Below are positions 1 to 11,485 of a stretch of DNA of 64,000 nucleotides, piece by piece (position 1 is the stretch's first letter; the number at the start of each line of letters is the position of its first letter). Under the pieces are notes generated by a model. That model was not told where the DNA came from and made no database searches. It saw nothing but the letters and a program-made list of their open reading frames with translations. This DNA is from Talpa occidentalis. Taxonomy: Eukaryota; Chordata; Mammalia; Eulipotyphla; Talpidae. The DNA is taken from positions 17,159,784-17,223,783 of the forward strand of contig NW_023602073.1 of the NCBI RefSeq assembly GCF_014898055.3. Reading direction: 5' to 3'. A program made the position numbers and the translations under genes.

Positions 1-710
1 GAAAGCAAATTTTCACAATCACCACATTATCTGATAAAGGGAGAGAAATCTCATGATGTCACCAATTAATGCAAAGAGCTCATTGATAAATTTTGTACCC
101 AGGGATGACTTAGCTCTTTAACCTTGAGGAAAATGTGTCAATACAAACACTGAAACTTCACATATCCAAATGCAAGACCAAGGGCTAACAGACTTACAAA
201 AAGAGATTGAACACCATTAGTGAGAACAGAGAAATAAAATTAAGTCCATAATTAGGTACATGGTTAAATCCACTGGGTTGTCAAAAGTATAAGTTGTTCA
301 CCAAGTCACATGGGATTGTGCTACTTTGGGGAGTCCCCTACTGCAGGTTGGTACCATTCATGCAATTTTAAGATCTGCATATCTAGTAAAATTAAAACAT
401 GCATCCCTACACAGCACCTTCCACACAAGGTACATCACTGAAAAAACCAATCAAGGAAACAAGGAATTATGAGCCAGAAATGTTCACAGTAGTATTTTGT
501 GCAAGAACACTTAAAAAAAAACAAGAAAATAACAAGAGAATTTAAAACTTCAATTAAAAAAAATCATATTCATTTATTACCATACTGCAGAGTGACAAAC
601 TGTTCTCAAGATACGGTCTCAGTCCCCAATTCTCCATGTGGGAACTTACAACACTCACTTCACCTCCTGTGTCTCAGTTTCCTCATGTATAAACTAAAGA
701 AGCTTCCTAC

Positions 711-990
711 AGGGGCCTCCCTGGTGGCGCAAGGGGGTAAGACACATCCTATGAAGCTGTCTGCAGTCTCTGCAACACGAGTTCTATCCCCGATGGTCAG
801 GAAGCAACCCACATGGCACAGCAGACCTCTCCTGTCTCACCCGCTGTTCCCCTGAGCAGTGTACTTTGGTGTTTCCGCCTGTTCTGTTCCCCACTCTGTC
901 TCTGGTGAATCCGCTCACCCCAAACCCACACCTTTGGCCTATACCCCACCCAGCTCTTGTATGCATACATAAATAAATCTTTAAAAAAAA
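711..990 (+). mobile_element. tRNA-derived SINE, full length
   Basis: It has a tRNA-like head (CCTCCCTGGTGGCGCAAGG, then a B-box-like GAGTTCTATCCC), a pyrimidine-rich body and an A-rich tail with the AATAAATC signature. The flanks carry a target-site duplication close to AAGCTTCCTACAG on both sides. The same insertion at the same site is present in the right arm at 63070-63355. The equivalent site in copy B (near 44275-44290) is empty. Confidence 0.92.
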
Positions 991-999
991 GGCTTCCTA

Positions 1000-2299
1000 C
1001 AGTGAGGACTGTGGGATAAAACAGGAGAACACATGTGAAACCCTTCTTGTCGGCCACAGAAAGCACTCAGGTAGGCTAGAGGAACCTTGCAGGTGGCAGT
1101 ACCTGTTGTTCCACTGGAACAAGCTACCTGGTTACAGGCATCAAGATAACACCTTCTAGCAACCTGGGCCTTAGGAATATGCCTGACAGATTGAAAGCTC
1201 CAGGATATAAGGCTGTATGGACTAGAATATCACTGCAGCATCGCTGTCACCCCCCAGTGCCGGAGAGCCTGAGGCCCCATCAGCAGGGATATGGTTACAT
1301 GTAGTTGTAAAGCTCTCATGGAGAGGTAGCTTTACATGTAATCAACGAAATGGAAAAGAGAGTCTATGCATTCACTGTCTGTACCAATACAGTGAAAATC
1401 TTAAGTATTGTTACCTGGAAAAGTAGGACTGGCGAGGAGTGGGAGAAACCTTGAACTTCTTCATGCCTATTATTCTGTTTAACTGATTACAATTTATTGC
1501 AATAATGAATGTAGCAAAAAAAAACCCAACTTTAATAAATGAGGATTTTTAAAAGAAGGACAATTATTTAGTGAAGATATAAGCTCATCTCAGACACAGG
1601 CTGATTTGAACCATGTTGTAAAGTTTGTATAAAAGATAAGAGTAGACAAATCAACTCAGTGACATTTGGTCCTGGCTTGTATACGGTTGCTTTTTCCTTC
1701 TTTGCATCTTTTTTGGATCACATTCGTAGATATTTATTTTGGTATTTGGCACTGACATTAATTTGGGGGAATCACATACAGGTCCATAATCCCTTATCTA
1801 AAACCCTGAGGCCAAATATTAAAATTCAGACTATTTTTCATGATACAAAGACAGACAATAAATACACTTGACATGATCTGTCCACTACCAGCAGGGTCTC
1901 GGCAGCCTTGTATCAAATGCATCAATATTCCTGCAGCAGGTGGGATAAGCCAGATTGCAAATAGACTCAACAATAAAAAGCCTTAATAATGGGGGTTTTA
2001 AAAAGAAGGTGATGTATTCAATTAAGAGACAAGCCCAGTGTTTAGGAAAAATGAGGAGAGTGGCTACCTGGGCTGGTGCAGTTTATGAATGTGAGGGGGA
2101 GTGTGAAGGGCCTGCACAGATCCCCAGAAGGCTATGTCCTGTGTAAGCACTGGATCATCCTGACAAGGGAGAGGGGACACCTCCACAACAACTCAACAAT
2201 CTCTCTGGCTATGAGTCTCTCCAGGGGCAGGTGGTGAGCAGGATTACCACGACGGTATCTTTCAAGTATAATATCTAAAGAATTCTTGGCTTTCCATAC
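1000..2299 (-). other. Intron 5 remnant of copy D, no gene seen
   Basis: This stretch is paralogous to 59819-60050 and 62035-63060 of the right arm, and the 1000-1640 part to 43970-44150 of copy B. A deletion junction lies near 2038. The B30.2 exon of copy D would lie left of position 1, outside the window. I see no coding exon here. Confidence 0.7.
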
Positions 2300-5200
2300 C
2301 TTGGTAGCTCTTTAACATTTTCTTCACATCCAAGTAAAGCTCAGGAACATTACACACAGTGTGGAGCTCCAGAGAGATGGCCTCTGGCACTTCCAGCTCC
2401 ACAGCTGACTCCTAGGATCAGCAGAGGACAGAGATAACTTTAGTGGGATGGACCATTGCCCTAAAGACCCTCACCCTGCCCCCCGGTGCTCCTACGGCAC
2501 TTACCCACTCAAGGTGTCTTTTACACCCTACAGAGAAACAAGGACACAAGGCTAAATGTGGGTTAATCAGTATTTCACAGGGTGAGGCACAGGGGGCTAA
2601 TCTCTAGAAATATTACTCCAAGAACAGAGTAACCCAGTCATAGACACTGTCAGAAATCAGGTAGACCGATACCCCTCTGTGTTCTAAGATAGCAGCATGT
2701 ATGTATACAGTGTATGACCCTCTGAGTTGGTAACTTTCTGTGACCTGTGTCTCTAATCATAGCAGCCTGTGGGCTCTTAGGGAAAAAGGCCAGGAGCTTC
2801 CCATATTCCCTCACGAGATTTGCATCAGTGACCTAAAATCCTTCAGAGGAGCTCCTCTAGACATCACTCTTTCAGAGGGCCTTAGTAGTGAACACAGGCA
2901 GAGCCTCTGAGATGGGCCACGTAGGTGGCGGCAGCAGATGTCTTATAATGTTGGAACTGTCAAAATACATTCTCACCCTCAGAATGTGACCCCTAGTCTA
3001 TAGAACCTAGAAGAACTAGTTTCAGGCATTTATCATGGAGCTGAAAGAAGGTCTAGGAAGAGTTCATTGGGTCACGTGATATACCAATAAATTAGGGAAA
3101 ATGTTGTCATTCATGTTGATTGTCTCCCTTTACACTCACAAGTCACCTGGAGAATCATCCAGGAAACAGACCGGCACTCAGGGTTCAGACACAAATGGCA
3201 GCAAATGATACATGGAACAGACACAAATGGCAGCAAATGATACCCTACGGTTTATATTGGACACACTGGAACCAATTGGCCTATAAAAGCACAAGGAGTA
3301 TATTTTTTCATTCACATACAGTTACCCTATAGACTACTGGAGGCCACTCTCCAACCATTGATAAAGAAATACTACTTTAAATCCCCACAGGAATTCCCCA
3401 CTTCCCAGAGAATCTGGAAGACCTTGCCATCTTCCCCTGCTTCTCTCCACTGTCCCCTTAACACTCAAGCACAGACACCTCTTCTGTGTCCTCCCAGGGC
3501 ACAGCCTCACCTGCAGCAAAGCCTGGGCTGGGCCCTGACATTTCTCCTCTAGTTCCAGGATGCAGCTCTTGAGTTCCTGGCTCTGCTTTTGCAGACTCTC
3601 CTCACTGTCCTGCAGAATCTTCAGAGTCTGCTCTTTTTCTTTCTCCTGTCTCCACAGACAACACTTCTCCTCAACACAGAGGAAGGTGTGCAGATTCTCA
3701 AAGTCAGACTGGATTTTCTTTCTCTGGAGTTCTATCTTCTCCTAGAATAAAGAAGATATGCTCAAAGGTGCAAACAAACCAAACTTCATTTGTGGACGAA
3801 ATGAGGAAAAAATGAGGTACATCTCTAAAATGGGAAACTCTCATCCTTAAAATTGTATGGAACTCTGATACAACATGGATGAGCCTTGAAGATACATGGT
3901 CAGTGGAGTAAGTTAAAGCAAAGGACAACAATGTAAGATTGCTTTTAAAAGGTACCTCGTTAAGTTGGAAAACAGAAAAGGAAATGTGGGTACCAAGTGG
4001 GAGGAGGGGCAATGCAGTTATTGAGTGCCATGTTGGAAGAATAAATGAGTTCTGCAACTGCAGAGTAGAGTTGGGGACACCCCAATATGAAGATGATGCC
4101 AATAAAGTGAACACAAAGGATGCTGGAAATGGTAAATTTCATGTTTATTTTAAAGAACACAGACTCTTATAAAAAGTAAAGTGTTTGGGGATACTGTGAT
4201 ATTTTTGCCATGAGTCATCTGAGGTGGAGGAACATGCAAGTCCTTGCTGCAGAGTGAGGCCCAGGGGGCAGGACTCAGATGTGGGAGAGGCTGCCCCAGT
4301 TCTCTACAGTCAACTCAGTAATTTCCTTCTTCAGCAGCCAAATCACAAGGAGGCACGGGCTGCTCGACGATGTCATTAGGGAAGGAGGGCCCTGGTCAAA
4401 CACTAATAAACCCAGTTTATATTTCAAATGTATGAAAATGTCCCTATCCTGGGGAATTTTGTGAAGCAAAAGTTTGTGATAATCATCACCAAGACTAGAC
4501 ATTAACCCAAGTAGGTGAGTCCATGATTATCAATAGAGGGAGGTCTGAGGCTGAATTTGATCACAGATACCAGAAATATTCATCCACAAAGCTTGTGTCC
4601 ACTTCAGCCTCCTTATGTATAAGACTGTCAGAAACCACATGATCTCCCTTGTGGGACTCACTTTTCATTTGGGAGACACAGAGTTGCAATTTCCACTGGG
4701 GCTTCCTTAGTTCATGGGGTGCTTCAGTGACTGTGATGTTGTGGAGAAGGGAGACTGATTTGTGTAGGAGACACATACAGGACAGCTGGATTCTGGCACT
4801 GACATGGTCTTTACATATTTGCAGCAATGGAAATTCTCATTACCTGAGATTCCAGAAATGCAAGAAGTTTGACCCTCCTTTGAGAGTTTAAATTTAACAT
4901 CCACACACAAAGGACCAGGACAATGGCTTCAAAGACACCATAGGGAGACATAAATAACTAACCAGTCTGCAGGCTGAGTGCCAGTGAGGGATCATATCAG
5001 TATTTCTGTAAGGCATAGGTCTCTGGAACAGGAGACTGCTTGGACATGGAAAGTCTTAGCGAAATACAGTGAGCAGTAAAAAAATATTTGCTCTTACAGC
5101 AGTTCTATCCTCATCGTCAGTCTCATAAAGTTGAGTAGTATAATGTCATCTGTATCTGACCCTGTATACAGAGCTCATAAAGGTTTTTGAACCTCAAAGG

Positions 5201-5634
5201 GCGAGTGTGCACCTTGTGTTGTGGTAAATGTGTCAAAGTGATGCAGTTGAATTCTTTTTACCATGAACTTATTTAAACTCTGAGGAATTTCCAATTTCAA
5301 ATTTAGTCAAGGATGGTTCTAGGTAAGAAATATCTAAATTCTGCTTCTCTGGACTGAAGTATCAGGAATCCCAAGGAATTACTATAGTAAGGTTGGAAAA
5401 GAAAGGAGATAATTATCATAGAATGTTTTTCCTTGGATGTCATTTATTCAGTCTGGTGCATGTGCTGTGCTAAAACATCCCCTCTGCCTGGGCTCTAGGA
5501 TTCACAATAGTTTGAAAACAATAAACTCAAAATCTTACCTCCCATTTCCTTGTTTGTTTCTGTGTGATCAACTTCCGACTCTGACATTGGTCTTCTTGTT
5601 CTCTCAGTTTTGTCACAGCTTTCTGGAGCTTTTC
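2300..5634 (-). pseudogene. TRIM38-like copy D, exons 2-5 only
   Basis: Four exons can be read on the minus strand with correct AG/GT borders: exon 2 at 5539-5634 (96 bp), exon 3 at 3511-3741 (231 bp), exon 4 at 2505-2527 (23 bp) and exon 5 at 2300-2411 (112 bp). The sizes 96/231/23 are the standard TRIM coiled-coil exon sizes. Exons 2 and 3 are open and encode a glutamate/lysine/glutamine-rich coiled coil very close to the other copies. Exon 5 is one base short of the 113 bp in copies A and B, which shifts the frame. Copy C has the same lesion. There is no RING/B-box exon: the sequence upstream of exon 2 is replaced by an LTR at 5656. No B30.2 exon lies in the window. A full-length product is not possible from what is visible. 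Confidence 0.9.
3187..3250. repeat. 32-bp tandem duplication in copy D intron 3
   Basis: The unit beginning CAGACACAAATGGCAGCAAA occurs twice in a row. The matching part of the right arm (near 58850-58920) has one copy, so the duplication arose in this arm. Confidence 0.85.
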
Positions 5635-5655
5635 CTGATAATAATAGGGTGAAAC

Positions 5656-6053
5656 TGAAAGGGAACTGCTAAGAAAAAGAAATCTTTCCCTGTTAAAGGG
5701 TCATAGACCTGGAAATGAAAAGGAAATAGTAAGTTTGCTTCCTTAATAAGCATATCTAAACAAGGTCTGGCAGCCTGCTAGGGTGATTGATCTCCCAGGC
5801 CTTCCTGGAAGATCTGTATCCTTCCCCTTTTCCAGTGTCAAGAATTTGTATGCTAACTAAGCAACTTTATCAATGTAAAGTAGTTGTGTATAAAAGAAAG
5901 TCTTTGTCTCTAGACCAGTGTTCAGACCTAAGGGGACTACCCAGCTCTGAGACCTCATGCATGAGTAATAAAGCTTTCCTGACCTCACCATTCCCGAAGT
6001 ACCGCTTGTTCTTCCCCTGCCTGGGTAAAAGGCTAGAATTTATTTCTGCAACA
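5656..6053 (+). mobile_element. ERV LTR, 5' LTR with tRNA-Glu-type PBS after it
   Basis: It begins TGAAAGGGAACTGC exactly where homology with the other TRIM38-like copies stops, and ends TCTGCAACA. A TATA-like TATAAAAG lies near 5890 and an AATAAA-type signal (AGTAATAAAGC) near 5967, giving a plausible U3-R-U5 order. A primer-binding site follows six bases later. I do not find a matching 3' LTR in the window, so the provirus is incomplete. Its class (gamma-like, class I) is inferred from the primer type. Confidence 0.75.
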
Positions 6054-6058
6054 TTTTT

Positions 6059-6076
6059 TGGTTCCCTGACCTGGAA
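6059..6076 (+). other. Retroviral primer-binding site, tRNA-Glu type
   Basis: TGGTTCCCTGACCTGGAA is complementary, with one mismatch, to the 3' end of tRNA-Glu as I know it. It sits six bases after the CA end of the LTR, where a PBS is expected. Confidence 0.7.
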
Positions 6077-6335
6077 ACAACAAGCGCATTGGCCCTTTGA
6101 GCCACGGGCTCAGGAGGACGCCAAGTAAGGGATGGGAAAGAGAGCCAGGGAAGGGGACGCGCGCTCCGCTGAGGACTTTCGGCGGTCTCTGATTGGTTGC
6201 TCCTGCCCAGCCCCCACGTAGCCTTCCAGGCCAGACTTCCAAAGGGCTGAGTGAGGCCAGGACTTGATGTGGACATCGGATCATATAAGGTAAAGGTATC
6301 CTGGTTCCCATTTGGCCTACCCAGAGTGGTAGAAG
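6077..6335 (+). other. ERV leader remnant
   Basis: GC-rich sequence downstream of the primer-binding site, interrupted at 6336 by another LTR-like repeat. No long open frame is seen. Confidence 0.4.
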
Positions 6336-6942
6336 TGTTACAGGGCAGGGATAGGGGCAGCCCAAATCCCGCAAACCTGCCTATTCTAAATGGGTTCTGC
6401 CATCCGCCACATCAACACAAATCATATGAGGCTTTAATGGGAAGGAACTTTAATACAATTAGGAAACAAAACAGGAAAGGCAAAGAATATAGTTTCTAAA
6501 TCAAGCACCCAATGTTACCCGTTCCCTCGTGGGTAAAAGTCCACCCAAGCAGGATTGGCCCAGTGCAAGGCCCCAAAGCCTGCCACAAATCTAAAGCATC
6601 TTCCAGTGGGGACCCACAGAAAAGGATCAGAAACAACCAGACAAGTCTGGAGGGAAAAGAGCAAAACCAAAATCAAGATTAAAAACAGCCATTGTCACCT
6701 CCCCACAGGTCTCTCACCCACATCTGTGTCACCCAGTCCACGACCAAAAGGCAAGCACAGTTTCTTCATGTGTCTCTTGGCTCCATGTGCCTCCTCCAGG
6801 GCTCCTTCTAGCTCTGCATCCTGCTTTCTTCCTTCCTCAGTCTCCTCTGCAGCTTCTTCTCTCTTTGGCTCAGCTCCACCCTCCATTTGGGTGGGGCAGG
6901 GAACCTGGAACCTCCCCCTTTCCTGGGGACCACCCTATTACA
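6336..6942. mobile_element. LTR-like repeat, copy 1 of a direct pair
   Basis: About 607 bp beginning TGTTACAGGGCAGGG and ending CCCTATTACA, repeated at 8894-9491 in the same orientation with similar sequence throughout. The ends form short inverted repeats (TGTTACA / TRTTACA read outward), as in LTRs. I cannot fix the orientation. ATTAAA-like signals near 6430-6450 read on the minus strand. No clear matching target duplication was found. Confidence 0.65.
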
Positions 6943-7744
6943 GAAAGAGAGGCTGACCACCAATCAGGGAAGACTCAGTGGTCTCATTCGGTTTTGGTAG
7001 GGAACCTTGGAACTCCCAGAAAGGGAGGGATGGTATGGTTATAACCTTCGGGGTGTATATGTGTGAGAGAGTGGTGTGTGTGTATGAAATCTCCACAGCT
7101 GCAGCTGAGGAGATAAATTGGGCTTTGCCTGTGGTTCTGTCAACAAGTCATATGGTTGATCGGTGACTGGATTTGTCAAAATCTCAGAGCGGAATGCCAG
7201 AGAAGCATCTGCATGCTCCCCCTTCTCTTGCTGTAACATTAAATACAATAGAAGGGAATGGGAGCAGACAGACGGTCCTGAAGACCGTGCTTTAAAAAAA
7301 AAAAAAAGAGCAAGGAAACTGATAGGGAATTTTCTGCCCCACTTTCTTTAGAACCTAAGGGGCATTCTTACAAATATAACTTGGGAAATAATTACTTATC
7401 TGAAAAAATTAGTTTAAAAAGAAATATTTGAAAGTAAATTAATAATTGTTGTCAGCATTGTCAGAAATATTGGTAAAATAACTATCTCTAAAAATTAGTG
7501 CAAATGGCCAAAATTCTAAATGAAAGAGATCTCTGTGTCTGTGTCTTTGCCTTTGTGTCTTTTGTCTCTGGAGGGTAGCTGTGTTAAATTTGTTATAAAT
7601 GGCGCCTATATAAATTCTAATAGAAATGAACCCAAATTTTGAGATAGTGATCTAAAATTTTTGGTAAACAAAACCTAATTCAAAATGTAATGGTTTAATT
7701 AAAGCATATATGCCTTAAATTTATAATGTTAAAAAGTTAATAGC
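6943..7744. other. ERV internal or unassigned sequence
   Basis: Lies between the two LTR-like repeats. It contains a GT-rich patch near 7050-7085 and an A-run near 7292-7306. No convincing open frame or motif was recognised. Confidence 0.3.
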
Positions 7745-7756
7745 TTTATTGTATGT

Positions 7757-8093
7757 TTATTTTTATTTTTTTTTTTTTTATTTTTTTTATAGAGGCATGC
7801 TTTTATTTATTTGTTTGCTGGTTTGTTTGTTTGTTTTTTTGTTTATACATGCACTGGGTACAGTCAGAAGCGCGGGAGGGTGAGAGAATTCACCAGAGCC
7901 AGAGCGGGGAGCAGAGCAGGCAGAAGGACCGAAGTACACTGCTGAGGGGAGCAGCGGGCGGCAGGAGAGGTCTGCACGCCATGTGGGACCCTCCTCTGGT
8001 GGCCGGGGAGCAGCCGGGGATCAAACCGGCGCCGCAGAGGCCGCGGGCAGCTTCGCAACCCAGCGCTCAACCGCTGCGCCACCGGGGAGGCCC
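7757..8093 (-). mobile_element. tRNA-derived SINE, GC-rich young subfamily
   Basis: On the minus strand it reads GGGCCTCCCCGGTGGCGCAG at the head and ends in a T/A-rich tail. A perfect 15-bp target duplication, TTTATTGTATGTTTA, flanks it at 7745-7759 and 8094-8108. Many CpGs remain in the head, which suggests a recent insertion. Confidence 0.95.
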
Positions 8094-8108
8094 TTTATTG
8101 TATGTTTA

Positions 8109-8893
8109 AATGCGTTTAATTTGGGAAAGAAAGGAGCTGGGAGTAAAAAGGAGTTATTGACCTGGTCTATGTTAACAGAGATAAACGTGGATAAATGTGC
8201 TTTTGTTCATACCTGGACTTCCCCAGGTGAGCATCTTAATTGATTTTTCCTTCCCTTGTCCTAGCTAAGAGAAACCCCAGCTAAATGAAACTGTTTCATT
8301 TGTAACTCTGCAATTTGAATTTCCTGTCCTACGGAAAACTAAAGCTACAGATGGTATCTCTATTTTAAATCTGTTCTTTTTATCATTATTTAAATGGTGG
8401 TATATTTCTCCTATAAGACTAAGGATATACTAAGTTTAATAATGAAAATTTGTTGACTGCTTAATGTTGCTTCTTATTGTAGGAAAACTAAACTTTATTG
8501 TCATCGCCTAAAAAAATATATATAAAACAAACATGTTTATGTATAAGTTATCCATTACAAAGGAATAATAGCATAACCGCTCTTATGATGTCTTGAAGTG
8601 AAAAATGTAATTACCCTGTTAATTAGCTGAAGTTAGGTTGGAACAAGGCCTCAGTGTGGACTAAAAGTTTCAGGGAGTAACTGATGGACTTTATCTGGCC
8701 AGGCGCCTGACTTGTGTGCCACAGATGAGCAGATGAGAGTCTCCTGCTCACTTTACATTGTTAATGTGCCCCTTTTGGGGCAATGGCTGCTCTGCTGTCT
8801 AATTGCTTGGGAGGGGGGTGCCTCAAACTTTGGAAAAAGTTCTCCTCTGGGCATGTGGGCATGAATAAAGATGAAATTCTGCCATAGTAGTCT
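8109..8893. other. Unassigned sequence between LTR-like repeats
   Basis: AT-rich sequence continuing the stretch interrupted by the SINE. I see no gene in it. Confidence 0.3.
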
Positions 8894-9491
8894 TGTTACA
8901 GGGCAGGGAGAGGGGCAGCCCAAACCCCGCAAACCTGCCTATTCTAAATGGGTTCTGCCATCCACCGCATCAACACAAAACATATGAGACTTTAATGGGA
9001 AAGAACTTTAATACAATTAGGAAACAAGACAGGAAAGGCAAAGAATCTAGTTTCTAAATCAAGCACCCAAAGTTACCTGTCCCCTCATGGGTAAAGTCCA
9101 TCCAAATGGGATTGGCCCAGAGCAAGGCCCCAAAACCTGCCACAAGTCTAAAGCACCTTTCAGTGGGGACCCACAGAAAAGCATCAGAAACAACCAGACA
9201 AGTCTGGAGGGAAAAGAGCAAAATCAAAATCAAGATAAAAACTGTCATTGTCACCACCCCACTGGTCTCTCACCCACATCTGTGTCACCCAGTCCACGAC
9301 CAAAAGACAAGCGCAGTTTCTTCACGTGTCTCTAGGATCCATGCACCTCCACAAGGTCTCCTTCTGGCTCTATCCTGCTTCCTTCCTCAGTCTCCTCTTC
9401 AGCTTCTCCTCTCCCTGCTTAGTTCCACCCTCCATTTGGGTGGGGCAGGGAACCTGGAAACTCCCCCTTTCCTGGGGACTACCCTGTTACA
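8894..9491. mobile_element. LTR-like repeat, copy 2 of a direct pair
   Basis: About 598 bp matching 6336-6942 over its whole length, starting TGTTACAGGGCAGGG and ending CCCTGTTACA. The two copies could be the LTRs of one deleted provirus or two solo LTRs. Confidence 0.65.
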
Positions 9492-9615
9492 GTCCTATAA
9501 TCTAAAAATTAAAACCTAAAATCTTGTAATTAAATGCAAATAAAGTGAGGTGTGTTAAGAAATGGCTGACTCAAAAACATTACGGTTTTCATCCCTCATA
9601 CTCTTAATAGTTAAA

Positions 9616-10047
9616 TCAAAAGCCTGATTTTGTTGTTGCATAGCTAAGAGCTTGAATTTGTTGCAGCACATTCTCAGTATGTGAAGTAGAATATCTACCT
9701 CTCATAGAAACAAGAATGTAGCAAATGGCACATACACACATTAACAAAAAAACACCCAGAAGCACAGAGTGTAAAGGCATGGCTTGTAAATCACCCACAT
9801 ATGTATACAGAAATAAAAGCATGTGCCATACACTAGGTTTAATCCAATTATTTACACCTATAAAACTGGTGGTGATATTTAACAGAAAAAGGCTACTTAA
9901 ATTCAAGGCTGGAAAAAAACTGAAAGAACTCAAGTTAGGGATAAAACCGCTTAAGCTCATGGTTGAGGCCACATTTGGGTCAAAAACACACCCACAGAGC
10001 CGTACGCATGGGGAAAAAAAAAGCAGACTTTTCAAGATGTGAAACAA
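9616..10047 (-). pseudogene. Possible ERV envelope-like remnant
   Basis: An open frame of 143 codons on the minus strand lies downstream (in that orientation) of the Lys-type primer-binding site at 10142-10159. It has one strongly hydrophobic segment (about residues 95-115, rich in L, V, C and I) followed by a short polar tail, as in a retroviral transmembrane subunit's membrane anchor and cytoplasmic tail. The reading is weak: no diagnostic envelope motif was recognised, and gag and pol are not visible between the LTR and this frame. It may be chance open sequence inside a deleted ERV. Confidence 0.25.
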
Positions 10048-10141
10048 AGATTCTCACTGCAAGTCCTGCAGACCTAGTGCGCTTATGGTGACCAACGCAA
10101 GGAAAATTACTTTGGGCTGGCCAGCCACGGGTGTAGCTTGG

Positions 10142-10159
10142 AAGCCACATTGGGCGCCA
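10142..10159 (-). other. Retroviral primer-binding site, tRNA-Lys-like
   Basis: On the minus strand it reads TGGCGCCCAATGTGGCTT, three bases after an LTR ending GTAACA. TGGCGCCCAA followed by GTGG is the form typical of class II (betaretrovirus-like) ERVs using tRNA-Lys. Confidence 0.65.
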
Positions 10160-10162
10160 AAC

Positions 10163-10350
10163 TGTTACGGAGCAGCCCTGATATAAAAACTGGTTGTCTG
10201 GCTGTGGGTCCTCACCCACGCACTTAAAAGGGACTTATTTATACTCCACTACAAGCACACACATAAAGGTTAATAAGAGGTTTATTTACAAGGGAAAGTG
10301 GGGGTGGAGTCCACAAAGCTTGTATGGAATTAGCTTTAGGACATCCTTTC
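10163..10350 (-). mobile_element. ERV LTR, minus orientation, 3' part
   Basis: Its terminal roughly 190 bp match the end of the plus-strand LTR at 12050-12504. Shared features include a GAGGACCCACAGCCAG block, a stretch near AGTGGAGTATWAATAAGTCC and the GTAACA end. Relative to that LTR it lacks about 270 bp of the middle. The LTR probably extends further right than 10350, but I could not place its other end. Confidence 0.6.
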
Positions 10351-11150
10351 CCCACTAACACTAGGAAAGATAAAAGATGGGCCATGATAAATACACGGGC
10401 CATGAGAAGGACAGGAGAAGAGGCAGATTAAGATCTTACTTTGCAGTTTGTCTGTCCTTAGACTCTTATCAGACATTTGATAGGGAATATTATTTACAGA
10501 AACCCACTATGTAGTTTTTGATTACTAAATTGATTATTTTAAATAAGAAACTTAGATTTTTAAAGAAGCTGAAATTTTTAATGATCACTAAGAAGTTTTG
10601 AAATTTTCCAACCAACTAGCAAGCTTCCTTTATAGCTGACTAGAAAGTCCAAAGTAATTCTAAAAAAACCAACTGAGCCTGATCCCAGAAGTCTGAGTGT
10701 GATCAGAAGTGGTCAGTGAATTTAGAGGAAGAAAACACCTCCTTAAAGTGGAGACTACTCTCTTCAGCTTGCTTTACATCCAATTTTTACAGTGACTGGT
10801 AGATACTGAATTAGGTGTCTGACTAAACACATAAAAAGCAGAAAAATACCAAATTTTTAAATTATCTAAGACCTGATTTTAGATATTTGCTTGAATTCCT
10901 TACACAGGCACAAAGATCAGATTTACAAAGCTATTTGCATAAAATGGGGAAAAGGTAAGATAAGTATGATGGAGGACAAGAATAGAAAAACTGAAAAGGA
11001 GGTGCCCACAAGACCAAAAACCTGGCTCACAAAATGCCAAGAGCTGGAGGTGGGGGTAGAAGGGATTAACATAGCCATTGACACAGCTAAGGAAACCAAG
11101 ATCTTCAGTCTCCAATACCTAGATTACAAAGCAAAACATCCAACCATGTA
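10351..11150. other. Unassigned sequence
   Basis: An open frame at 10891-11190 (+) encodes 99 lysine-rich residues without a family I recognise. No gene is supported. Confidence 0.3.
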
Positions 11151-11151
11151 T

Positions 11152-11206
11152 AAAGATATGGAGATTGAGCCCAACAGACCCCAAAGGTAAAGATATGGAG
11201 ATTGAG
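11152..11206. repeat. Short direct duplication
   Basis: AAAGATATGGAGATTGAGCC occurs at about 11152 and again about 34 bases later, near 11190. Confidence 0.8.
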
Positions 11207-11485
11207 CCCATTATAGAATCCCCAATCCCTTCCAGATTCTACACAGTTACCCAAAATCAGCAACTAACTGGAAGGCTCACAAGGAGTGAGCCCCTCCCAA
11301 ACAGAAGACAGCTATATCCGTGCAGTCCCTGCACAGGCTCGGGGCTGCTCTCCCCCGCCCACCTGTGCCTAAGCAGGTTCGTCTTTTCACCAACCCTCTC
11401 TCTCTGCAGGACAGCAGCCTCCCTGCCTGCCCGTGACTGTACCTTCTGGGGCTTCACTTCACTGACCTCCCTCAGCGGAGGCCAC

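Larger units (their letters stand above)
1..5655 (-). repeat. Left arm of a large inverted duplication (TRIM38-like copy D)
   Basis: Read on the minus strand, this block matches 54450-64000 read on the plus strand. Position 81 pairs with position 64000, and the match passes through all four shared exons and their introns up to 5655. Stretches near 1240-1400 and 62650-62840 look nearly identical by eye. Three differences stand out. This arm lacks the L1 found at 56207-57949. It lacks about 2 kb present in the other arm (junction near 2038, corresponding to about 60050-62035). It stops abruptly at 5656, where an LTR begins. Bases 1-80 would pair with sequence beyond the right end of the window, so the repeat is not fully contained here. 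Confidence 0.9.

Noticed and set aside
7753..8109. Open frames within SINE copies (also near 49322, 53090, 53778 and 51974)
   Set aside because: The same peptides recur at every SINE copy because the GC-rich SINE body is open in several frames. They are not genes.
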